A stretch of 60,187 bases of DNA from Deltaproteobacteria bacterium. Lineage in GTDB: Bacteria > Myxococcota_C > UBA6777. Within the stretch, counting starts at the first letter, position 1; every line of letters begins with the position of its first letter. A program made the translations under genes and the position numbers. Location of the stretch: assembly GCA_002731275.1 (NCBI GenBank), contig PCBK01000147.1, positions 1 through 60,187 of the forward strand, in the 5' to 3' direction. Below, in pieces: positions 53,387-60,187 of the stretch. The notes beneath the pieces are model-generated. The model searched no databases and was not told where the DNA came from. It worked only from the letters and a program-made list of their open reading frames with translations.

Positions 53387-54052
53387 TTGGCTGTGAACGT
53401 CCAATTTTTTCATCCCCATCCTCTTTTCGTTTTGCTCTCCAATACATTCAAAGAAGCCGCGCAGGGACAAGACGCTGCGTATCTTTCGATCCTCGGCGCG
53501 GTGAGTGTCTGTGGGTTTATCTACGCGTTTTTTGGGTACCGTGTGTACAAGTGGGTGTTGGTGCTCTCTGGGGTCTTGCTCGGCCTGGTGTTGACATCAC
53601 ATATCATTGATCTCGTGCAGATTCCACCATCTAACCGGACACAGGTCCAGGTCGTGTTGGGGGTGATCTTGTCTATCGTTGGGGGGATCGCAGCGCCTCG
53701 TCTCTTCCACCTGTTTACCTTTGCGTTGGGAGGTGGATCGTTGGTGCTTGCGATTGGACCGTTGGTGAAGGTTGTGCCTCCGACTTACAGCTGGCTTGTG
53801 CTCGTTGTGGGGTTCGCGGCGGGCGGGTTCTTTGCCTTCCTGTTGATGCGGACGACCCTGATCGTCGCGACGTCAATCGCAGGGAGTTACATCTTGTGTA
53901 CAGCGCTCTTTGCGCTCGGAGTCCGGTTTGAGATCATCATGGACAACTTCAACTTCCTGATGTTCTACGCTGTGTGGTTCTTGCTTGGTTTGTTTGCGAT
54001 CTCCTCTCAGCTTCAACAAAAAGACACCAACCCTATCGGTGCGATCGGCTAA
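53387..54052 (+). CDS. TMEM198/DUF4203-like multi-pass membrane protein
   Basis: 221 residues with seven hydrophobic helices from about residue 30 to 210. The small-residue-rich helices (GVLLGLVLTS, SIVGGIAAPRLFH, GGGSLVLAIGP) fit DUF4203/TMEM198-type proteins. The start is a TTG at 53387 with a poor ribosome site; a GTG two codons later is an alternative, so the start is uncertain. Function unknown. Confidence 0.65.
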   Translation: MAVNVQFFHPHPLFVLLSNTFKEAAQGQDAAYLSILGAVSVCGFIYAFFGYRVYKWVLVLSGVLLGLVLTSHIIDLVQIPPSNRTQVQVVLGVILSIVGGIAAPRLFHLFTFALGGGSLVLAIGPLVKVVPPTYSWLVLVVGFAAGGFFAFLLMRTTLIVATSIAGSYILCTALFALGVRFEIIMDNFNFLMFYAVWFLLGLFAISSQLQQKDTNPIGAIG

Positions 54053-54132
54053 CACGTGCCTGCCTCTCAAACGACTCTCCACCCAACGACTTGAGCGCTT
54101 TTCACATTCACCTCTTTTTACGGAGTGGGATC

Positions 54133-54615
54133 ATGCCATTGGTGATCTTTGTGGGATTGCAAGCTTCTGGAAAGAGTACTTTTTTCAAGCTTCATTTCGA
54201 TCCTACGCAACCCTACATCAGCAAAGACGCGATGAGCGGAAGTGGCAAGGAACAGCGGCTGCAACGAAGGGTGCGTGCGTACCTTGAAGAAGGCCGCTCT
54301 GTCGTTGTGGACAATACACACCCAACACCGATGTGCAGGCAGGCGCTGATCGAGCTTGGGAGGGCGTATGGCGCCCCGGTTTGGGGCGTGTATTTTGAGA
54401 CGTCCTTGGAGGATGCGCTGAAAAGGAACGCGCTGCGATCTGGAAGACAACGTGTGCCTGAAAAGATCATGATCACGCAACATCGCAGGATGATCCCTCC
54501 TCAAAAAAGGGAGGGGTTTGACAGAATTTTTCTAGTCTCAATGAAAGAGCCTTTTGGTTTTACGATCCAAGAACTCGATCCTGCGATTGATTCGGCTGAC
54601 AGGCAGATCGTCTGA
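54133..54615 (+). CDS. small P-loop kinase (AAA_33 / polynucleotide-kinase-like)
   Basis: 160 residues from the ATG at 54133 (GGAGTGGG upstream); the open frame also begins earlier, overlapping the previous gene. Walker A GLQASGKST, then PYISKDAM and the RRVRAYLEEGRSVVVDNTHP segment with conserved Asn-Thr, and a lid region with RSGRQRVPEK. This matches the AAA_33 phosphotransferases related to the kinase half of T4 polynucleotide kinase. The substrate (nucleic acid end, tRNA or small molecule) cannot be stated. Confidence 0.85.
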   Translation: MPLVIFVGLQASGKSTFFKLHFDPTQPYISKDAMSGSGKEQRLQRRVRAYLEEGRSVVVDNTHPTPMCRQALIELGRAYGAPVWGVYFETSLEDALKRNALRSGRQRVPEKIMITQHRRMIPPQKREGFDRIFLVSMKEPFGFTIQELDPAIDSADRQIV

Positions 54616-55343
54616 GAAGTTTCATAACAGTTCATAAATGCTGTGGATATTCGACATCTGTGTGTAGAGATGGTGATCTACTTGATCGGGTTTTTGAGGG
54701 AAATGAAGCGACTTTGTACAATGTGTGTTGAAGGACGGTGTAAGCGTAGTTGTCTGATTTATCAGTGTTATTTGGCAGAAATGTCACAAGTCTGCCGGAG
54801 ACCATTTTTCTTTTTTTAATGAAAACGCTGTGCTGCATTGATTGTGAGGTGTTTATTATGTGTTGGGGAGAGAGGGGGTAGGTAGGGGGGGGATGACATT
54901 TTTTAATCTTTGTATGATGCTGATATAAAAGATTTATTTTCTATGTAGGGGGCCGCTTTTTGAGGGAAATGTGGTTGACAATCGAATCACGGTTCCAGTA
55001 TGCTCGCATACATCTTGTGGTCTTCACAAAACTCATACACAACAAGTAGTCATCACAACATGGACCAAACACAAAGAATGACATCCATACAGCACTCCTA
55101 CGCAGAACGCCTATTTTCTGCACATTTGTCCAGACACATTCTTTGCAACGTACAACATCTTGTTGTTGTAAATTTTACAGGCCCCAATATCTTGATATAC
55201 CATCCACCACATTCGAATACTTAAAGACGAGAGAAGTCTTTTCGGCGATACATCATCGACTAGATGGTGACATATACAGATCTGTCTTTTCTGATGTGCC
55301 GGGTCATCGGGAAAGACAAACATTCCACCAGCGGGGAGCTTAG
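54616..55343. other. 728-bp intergenic region before nrdA
   Basis: A/T-rich region holding a candidate promoter (listed separately) and a ~340-nt untranslated leader before nrdA. No B12 box and no convincing NrdR pair were found by eye. Short frames here lack support. Confidence 0.6.
54975..55004 (+). promoter_or_regulatory. candidate promoter of nrdA
   Basis: TTGACA (54975-54980) and TATGCT (54999-55004) are separated by 18 bp, in a region otherwise free of genes; the first base of nrdA is about 340 bp downstream. Confidence 0.5.
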
Positions 55344-58121
55344 ATGCAGATCGAGAAAATCAAAAAGCGCACAGGACATATCGTAGATTTCCAGCCAGAC
55401 AAAATAACAACAGCCATCCTCAAAGCGATGCGCGCGGTACGCGGACGAGTGGATGAGGAGTCTATCTCCGAGCTCACGACCTATGTACTCGACGCCATCG
55501 ATAAGCTCTACGGTCGACGTATTCCCGATGTCGAAGGTATCCAGGACCAAGTCGAGCGCGCGTTGATGGAGCGTGGTTATTTTGATGTCGCGAGAGCCTA
55601 CATCTTGTACCGCGAACGTCAGCGCTCCATGCGTCTCGAACAACGAACACGCATCGAAGAGAAGATCAAAAAACACGATCTGATGGTCACCAAACGCAAC
55701 GGTGAGCAGGTCGCGTTCGACGAACACAAGATCGAGCGCGTGCTGCGATACGCTGTCCGTGGCTATGAAGGTGTGATCGATGTCGAGAAGCTGTTGAATA
55801 AGTGCCGAGAAGGGATCTATGAAGGGATGCCCACTGCGGAGATCGCACGTCTCGCTGTGATCACAACGAGAGCCTTCATCGAAGAAGATCCCAGCTACGA
55901 CGTGATCACCACCCGCTTGTTCCTCTCTTCATTATATAAAGAGGTGATCCGCGAGAAGTTTAACAGCGACGATCTCAGCAAGAGATATCGTGAAGCCTTC
56001 AAGCGCAATCTCCAACTCTGCATCGATTCTGGGCGTATGGACGCGAAGCTGTTGAATTTTGACATGGAGACGATCACAAGCGCGATCGATCCCGGTCGTG
56101 ACAACGTCTTCGCCTACCGTGGTCTGCAAACACTTTACGATCGTTATCTGCAAAAAGACGCTGATGGTCAGTGCCTTGAATCCCCACAAGGTTTCTGGAT
56201 GCGCGTCGCGATGGGACTTAGTGTCAACGAACCCAACAAAGAAGAGACCGCGATCAAGTTCTACCAACTGCTCTCCTCTTTGCGCTTTGTTTCCTCGACG
56301 CCTACGCTGTTCCACTCTGGTACAACACACCCACAGCTCAGCTCCTGTTACCTGACCAAGGTCGATGATGATCTCGATCATATCTTCAAGTGCATCGGAG
56401 ATAACGCGCGTTTGTCAAAGTGGTCTGGTGGACTTGGTAACGACTGGACAAGCATTCGTGCGATGGGTGCTGGAATCAAGAGCACTGGTGTTGAGTCCCA
56501 AGGTGTTATTCCCTTCTTGAAGATCGCAAATGATACGACCGCAGCGATCAACCGCAGCGGAAAAAGACGTGGCGCGACATGTGCGTACCTCGAAAACTGG
56601 CACCTCGATATCGAAGACTTCCTCGATCTGCGCCGAAACACTGGTGACGAACGACGTCGTACACACGACATGAACACAGCAGTTTGGATCCCCGACTTGT
56701 TCATGAAACGTGTCTTGGAGAACAAGACATGGACGCTCTTCTCACCTGATGATGTGCCTGAGCTGCACGAATTGTACGGAGAGGCTTTCGAGGCTCGCTA
56801 CCGTGAGTATGAAGCAGATGCTGAGTCCGGTAAAATCGAACTCTCTCGTCGCATCAACGCCGGTGATTTGTGGAAGAAAATGATCACCCGTTTGTTCGAG
56901 ACCGGACACCCCTGGATCACATTTAAAGATCCTTGCAACGTCCGCTCACCACAAGACCATGATGGTGTGGTGCATAGCTCCAACTTGTGTACGGAGATTA
57001 CACTCAATACGTCTGCCGAGGAGACTGCAGTTTGTAACCTCGGCTCCGTCAACCTCTCGCGACACATCAAAAATGGCAAACTGGATCATGCGTTGATCGA
57101 AGACACTGTCACAACAGCGATGCGTATGCTCGATAATGTCGTTGATATCAACTTCTATCCCACACCTGAAGCTCGCCACTCAAACTTGCGCCATCGTCCT
57201 GTTGGCCTCGGCGTCATGGGCTTCCAAGATGCACTGTACGCCCTCGACTACTGTTTCGATAGCGAAGAAGCCATGGACTTTGCCGATGAGAGTATGGAGT
57301 TGATCTCCTACTATGCTATCCTCGGTTCCTCAAGGTTGGCCGAAGAGCGCGGTGCGTATGAGACATTTAAAGGTTCGAAGTGGGACAGAGGCTTGCTCCC
57401 TGTCGACACCATCGATCTTCTCGAAAAAGAACGCGGTGTGCCCATCGAAGTCATCCGCGAAGGTAAACTCGACTGGACACCTGTCCGCGAGTCCATCAAA
57501 CAACACGGAATGCGTAACTCCAACTGCATGGCGATCGCACCTACAGCGACCATCTCCAACATCAGTGGATGCTTCCCTGCGACGGAGCCCATCTACAAAA
57601 ACTTGTACGTCAAGTCCAACATGAGTGGTGAGTTCACTGTCGCAAACTACGCGCTGATCGAAGATCTCAAAAGTCTGGGTGTCTGGAATCCCGTCATCCT
57701 CGAAGAGATCAAATTCTACGATGGCGCGATCCAAAATATCGAGTCGATCCCCCAACACCTGAAGGACAAGTACAAGACTGCCTTCGATATCGATGCTGAG
57801 TGGTTGATTCGCGCTGCTGCACGTCGAGGAAAGTGGATCGACCAGAGCCAATCCCTCAATATCTTCTTGCAGACGACTTCTGGACGACGTATCTCCGAAG
57901 TCTACCAATATGCCTGGAAGATGGGCCTGAAAACGACATACTATCTCCGTACAATCGGTGCCTCCAGTGTGGAAAAGAGCACCGTCGATATGGGGCGTTT
58001 CAAGCAAAACGGCAACGCACAAGGGCTCGGAATGCAACAAGCGCAAGCAGAGCCTCCTGTCCCTGAAACCAAAGACGCTTTTTGCGATCTATTGGACCCA
58101 ACTTGCGAAGCTTGCCAGTAA
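55344..58121 (+). CDS. nrdA: class I ribonucleotide reductase, large (alpha) subunit, with two ATP-cones
   Basis: 925 residues; GGGGAG 6 nt before the ATG. Two N-terminal ATP-cone domains (about 1-95 and 110-200) are the allosteric activity sites. The catalytic core has the active Cys in LSSCYL (Cys335), NLCTE (Asn547, Cys549, Glu551), VCNLGS, and the radical-relay Tyr pair in TTYYLRT. The C-terminus ends CEACQ, the redox shuttle. The enzyme reduces ribonucleoside diphosphates. Paired with a downstream small subunit of the Chlamydia-like Ic type; doubled ATP-cones are also a Chlamydia-like trait. nrdB starts 267 bp later. Confidence 0.96.
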   Translation: MQIEKIKKRTGHIVDFQPDKITTAILKAMRAVRGRVDEESISELTTYVLDAIDKLYGRRIPDVEGIQDQVERALMERGYFDVARAYILYRERQRSMRLEQRTRIEEKIKKHDLMVTKRNGEQVAFDEHKIERVLRYAVRGYEGVIDVEKLLNKCREGIYEGMPTAEIARLAVITTRAFIEEDPSYDVITTRLFLSSLYKEVIREKFNSDDLSKRYREAFKRNLQLCIDSGRMDAKLLNFDMETITSAIDPGRDNVFAYRGLQTLYDRYLQKDADGQCLESPQGFWMRVAMGLSVNEPNKEETAIKFYQLLSSLRFVSSTPTLFHSGTTHPQLSSCYLTKVDDDLDHIFKCIGDNARLSKWSGGLGNDWTSIRAMGAGIKSTGVESQGVIPFLKIANDTTAAINRSGKRRGATCAYLENWHLDIEDFLDLRRNTGDERRRTHDMNTAVWIPDLFMKRVLENKTWTLFSPDDVPELHELYGEAFEARYREYEADAESGKIELSRRINAGDLWKKMITRLFETGHPWITFKDPCNVRSPQDHDGVVHSSNLCTEITLNTSAEETAVCNLGSVNLSRHIKNGKLDHALIEDTVTTAMRMLDNVVDINFYPTPEARHSNLRHRPVGLGVMGFQDALYALDYCFDSEEAMDFADESMELISYYAILGSSRLAEERGAYETFKGSKWDRGLLPVDTIDLLEKERGVPIEVIREGKLDWTPVRESIKQHGMRNSNCMAIAPTATISNISGCFPATEPIYKNLYVKSNMSGEFTVANYALIEDLKSLGVWNPVILEEIKFYDGAIQNIESIPQHLKDKYKTAFDIDAEWLIRAAARRGKWIDQSQSLNIFLQTTSGRRISEVYQYAWKMGLKTTYYLRTIGASSVEKSTVDMGRFKQNGNAQGLGMQQAQAEPPVPETKDAFCDLLDPTCEACQ

Positions 58122-58128
58122 ACATGTC

Positions 58129-58147
58129 TTGGGTGTTTCGCACCCAA
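58129..58147 (+). terminator. short hairpin between nrdA and nrdB
   Basis: TTGGGTG and CACCCAA with a 5-nt loop, 7 bp after nrdA; no T-run, so partial attenuation at most. 58148-58388 has no gene. Confidence 0.4.
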
Positions 58148-58388
58148 CGCCCCCAAATCTCATATTTGTCTGATGCACTCATCTCCTTTGGCTCTTGCCC
58201 CTTGTTGGGGCTGTTGTCATGATACTTCCCTCCCATATCGACAGACTTTGTGCAAAAGCTCTGTGACGTCTCGGAGGTTATCGTCTCTTTTCCAGGGAAT
58301 GAGTCATCGTTACCCCCTTCATGTTCTTCTTACCCTTTCTTTGATTGCGTTTTGAGCGATATTGATAAAAACGCGAGGAGTCTCACCT

Positions 58389-59393
58389 ATGCAAAGAAAA
58401 AAAATTCTCAATTGCGGAAACACCGATCCCAACAAAATTCTCCCTATCCAATACTCTTGGGCTCGTGAATACTACAAAGCTGGTGTCGCAAACACCTGGA
58501 CTCCCGAAGAAGTCCCCATGCAGCAAGATGTTGAGTTGTGGAAAAAATCGGGCGGCTTGAGTGATGACGAGCGTCGCATGATCCTCTGGAACCTCGGCTT
58601 CTTTTCAACTGCCGAGAGCTTGACCGCAAACAACATCGTCCTCGCGATTTACCAACATGTCACCAACCCCGAGTGCCGACAGTACTTGCTTCGTCAGGCA
58701 TTCGAAGAGGCGATCCACACCGACACATTCATCTACTGCTGTGACTCCCTTGGTCTCGACCCTGACGAAGTCTACAACATGTACATGACTGTCCCCAGTA
58801 TCAAAGAAAAAGACGACTTTGTCGTCGATATGACCAAGTCTTTGTTCGATCCCAACTTCAAGACTGACAGTGTTGAGAACGTGCAAAAGCTTCTTCACGA
58901 TCTCGTCGGATACTACGTGATTATGGAAGGTATATTCTTCTACGCTGGCTTTGCTATGATGTTGTCTTTGTTGCGCAACAACAAGATGGTCGGTGTCGGT
59001 GAACAGTTCCAGTACATTTTGCGTGATGAGTCCGTCCACTTGGCTTTTGGTTCTGAGTTGATCAACACCATCGTCTCCGAGAATCCAGAGGTCTGGACAG
59101 AAGAGTTCCGTAACAAAGTGACAAACAACATCAAACGTGCGGTCGATCTTGAGCACGCGTACGCTGTGGATTGTTTGCCCCGTGGTATCCTCGGACTCAA
59201 CGCCGACTTGATTCGTAACTACCTTGAGTACATCGCAGACAGACGTCTTGAGCGTATCAACCTCGCGAAAGTGTACAACACCTCCAACCCATTCCCTTGG
59301 ATGAGTGAGATCATCGACCTGCGTAAAGAGAAAAACTTCTTCGAGACGCGTGTCACTGAGTACCAAACAGGTGGCCAACTCAGCTGGGATTAA
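58389..59393 (+). CDS. nrdB: class Ic ribonucleotide reductase, small (beta) subunit with Phe at the radical-Tyr site
   Basis: 334 residues from the ATG at 58389 (AGGAG 8 nt upstream). Metal ligands line up with the Chlamydia trachomatis protein at a constant offset of 13 as I recall its numbering: Glu76, Glu107, His110, Glu180, Glu214, His217. The Tyr that carries the radical in E. coli (Tyr122) is Phe114 here (AIHTDTFIY), and ligand 76 is Glu rather than Asp. These are the hallmarks of subclass Ic, which uses a Mn(IV)/Fe(III) cofactor in place of a Tyr radical. It receives electrons from nrdA's partner Tyr pair. The C-terminus (QLSWD) ends with the usual aromatic/acidic tail that docks on the large subunit. 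Confidence 0.95.
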   Translation: MQRKKILNCGNTDPNKILPIQYSWAREYYKAGVANTWTPEEVPMQQDVELWKKSGGLSDDERRMILWNLGFFSTAESLTANNIVLAIYQHVTNPECRQYLLRQAFEEAIHTDTFIYCCDSLGLDPDEVYNMYMTVPSIKEKDDFVVDMTKSLFDPNFKTDSVENVQKLLHDLVGYYVIMEGIFFYAGFAMMLSLLRNNKMVGVGEQFQYILRDESVHLAFGSELINTIVSENPEVWTEEFRNKVTNNIKRAVDLEHAYAVDCLPRGILGLNADLIRNYLEYIADRRLERINLAKVYNTSNPFPWMSEIIDLRKEKNFFETRVTEYQTGGQLSWD

Positions 59394-59455
59394 CCTGGGA
59401 AAAGAAGGGCACACTCCTCCTCCTCAACAAGCCTCACAATCACTCCAGCCCCTTG

Positions 59456-59509
59456 TCCGATATATACGAGAGCTACTCGAATGCTGATCCGGCGGACGTT
59501 GCACCAGCG
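59456..59509. repeat. 54-bp mosaic repeat, copy 1
   Basis: Begins TCCGATATATACG and ends GGCGGACGTTGCACCAGCG; diverged in the middle. First of four copies downstream of nrdB. Confidence 0.8.
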
Positions 59510-59516
59510 CAGCTTC

Positions 59517-59595
59517 GCCTCTTTGAAAAAGGGGGGTTTTAGCCGATATATACGGGGGATGCTATAAATCTGCTCCGGCGGACGTTGCACCAGCG
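59517..59595. repeat. 79-bp extended repeat, copy 2 of the 54-bp core
   Basis: The core (59542-59595) is preceded by 25 bp (GCCTCTTTGAAAAAGG... to TTTTA) shared exactly with copy 3. The added part can form a CCTCTTT/AAAGGGG hairpin with one G-U pair. Confidence 0.88.
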
Positions 59596-59617
59596 GGCGG
59601 CCGCTGGACCCCGGTTG

Positions 59618-59632
59618 AACCCCTTCGGGGTT
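59618..59632. other. short AACCCC/GGGGTT hairpin between repeats
   Basis: 6-bp stem with a TTC loop between repeat copies 2 and 3; unexplained. Confidence 0.45.
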
Positions 59633-59680
59633 AGGGCTTTACCACCTACAAAACTCTTCTTGGAGGGGCTTCTCTTCGTG

Positions 59681-59733
59681 GCTGATTTGCTTCGTACGCT
59701 TTTCAACATACGCTTCAACAAACTCTCCACCCT
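59681..59733. repeat. 53-bp second repeat family, copy 1
   Basis: Starts GCTGATTTGC and ends CAAACTCTCCACCCT; same length as the copy at 59838-59890; its last 23 bp recur at 60126-60148. Confidence 0.85.
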
Positions 59734-59735
59734 TT

Positions 59736-59814
59736 GCCTCTTTGAAAAAGGGGGGTTTTAGCCGATATATACGGGGTATGCTATAAATCTGATCCGGCGG
59801 ACGTTGCACTTGCG
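59736..59814. repeat. 79-bp extended repeat, copy 3 of the 54-bp core
   Basis: Nearly identical to copy 2, including the 25-bp leader; core at 59761-59814. Confidence 0.88.
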
Positions 59815-59837
59815 TCCAAGGCAAGCGCCCTCGTCGG

Positions 59838-59890
59838 GCTGATTTGCCTCGTGCGCTTTGCAACATACGCCTCAACAAACTCTCCTCCCT
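59838..59890. repeat. 53-bp second repeat family, copy 2
   Basis: Differs from the copy at 59681 by a few substitutions; ends CAAACTCTCCTCCCT. Confidence 0.85.
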
Positions 59891-59905
59891 GTCGCTTCGC
59901 GACTT

Positions 59906-59934
59906 CCCTCCTCTCAAGCCTTTCGAGAGGAGGG
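59906..59934. repeat. 10-bp stem hairpin cassette in the mosaic
   Basis: CCCTCCTCTC and GAGAGGAGGG around a 9-nt loop occupy the place of the 25-bp leader before copy 4. The same arm and loop recur at 60164-60187 and are cut by the window end. Confidence 0.8.
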
Positions 59935-59942
59935 GCCATTTG

Positions 59943-59996
59943 TCCGATATATACGGGGAATTCTAGGTTTTTGGTCCGGCGGACGTTGCACTTGTG
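59943..59996. repeat. 54-bp mosaic repeat, copy 4
   Basis: Starts TCCGATATATACGGGG and ends CGGACGTTGCACTTGTG. The section from 59997 to 60125 holds unique sequence, then a third partial second-family copy (60126-60148) and the truncated hairpin. No gene is supported in 59394-60187. Confidence 0.8.
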
Positions 59997-60187
59997 TCTC
60001 CGCAAACTCCCCTGGCCATCCTATATGCTCCCCTTCTTTCTGGCGGATATAGCAAGCCATATCCTTGCATTCCCTTCTACTCGCACACTTGCAGTGGGTT
60101 TTTTGCGTCTTCACTTGCAATCATCCGCCTCAACAAACTCTCCACCCTGAGCCTTCGGCTCTTCCCTCCTCTCAAGCCTTTCGAGAG

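Noticed and set aside
54616-55343. B12 riboswitch or NrdR boxes before nrdA
   Set aside because: No B12-box sequence and no paired NrdR-type palindromes could be found by eye; class I enzymes also do not need B12.
59390-60120. Minus-strand frames across the terminal repeats
   Set aside because: Repeat-derived and open in several frames; each copy of the repeat appears in a different frame context, and no start has a ribosome site.
1-60187. tRNA, rRNA and insertion sequences
   Set aside because: None was recognised on either strand by reading; a covariance or transposase search was not possible here.

Overview
The window reads as chromosomal DNA of a Myxococcota-like (delta-proteobacterial) bacterium with roughly balanced base composition (judged by eye, not computed). 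The clues are MYXO-CTERM-like C-termini (a Gly-Cys-x-Cys or Cys motif, a short hydrophobic helix, then Arg/Lys) on four exported proteins, Cys-rich Dickkopf-like lipoproteins, MopE-type CDGxDNDCDG repeats, a metacaspase-like gene under an ECF sigma/anti-sigma pair, a Ser/Thr kinase with a type-IV-pilus-style N-terminal domain, pilB/pilT, and an AgmX/PglI-like C-terminal domain. No tRNA, rRNA, transposase or integrase was recognised. The genus cannot be fixed from sequence alone.

Layout: 1-1050 is the distal part of a CRISPR array (13 complete 36-bp repeats plus one cut by the window edge) with very uneven spacers and no cas gene in the following 59 kb. 1.1-12.7 kb holds exported surface proteins (PQQ-type propeller, Cys-rich lipoprotein, FG-GAP propeller, Ig/FN3/LruC-like protein), the ECF sigma - anti-sigma - caspase operon, and a divergent epimerase/LysR pair. 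13-24 kb has lineage-specific exported or membrane proteins (unknown basic protein, solitary MshEN-like domain, Cys-rich lipoprotein, PA14-domain membrane protein, PMT/ArnT-like membrane protein) and a PBP1A-type penicillin-binding protein. 24.3-29.3 kb is a tandem three-gene family: SH3 + MopE repeats + MYXO-CTERM, the first-transcribed member also carrying an M23 peptidase.

29.5-40.2 kb is mostly housekeeping: pgk-tpiA-secG (SecG with a huge Ala/Lys/Pro tail), dcd, coaBC overlapping a HEAT/DUF1460 exported protein, an SNase-like lipoprotein and birA. 40.3-51.5 kb is a signalling/motility block: a kinase with a degenerate MshEN domain and zinc ribbon, ribF-pilB-pilT, a 1010-residue protein joining a 23S-rRNA-intervening-sequence-type four-helix bundle to long disordered repeats, and an RpoH-type sigma factor. 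51.7-54.6 kb has two basic exported proteins, a TMEM198-like membrane protein and a small P-loop kinase. 55.3-59.4 kb encodes a class I ribonucleotide reductase whose small subunit has Phe in place of the radical Tyr (subclass Ic, Chlamydia-like). 59.4 kb to the end is a mosaic of short non-coding repeats that runs off the window.

The genes form several short operons rather than one system. The points most worth a second look are the CRISPR array's spacer heterogeneity, the class Ic reductase, the SecG tail, the sigma/anti-sigma/caspase cassette, the S23-like fusion beside pilT, the three MshEN-like proteins, and the terminal mosaic repeats.
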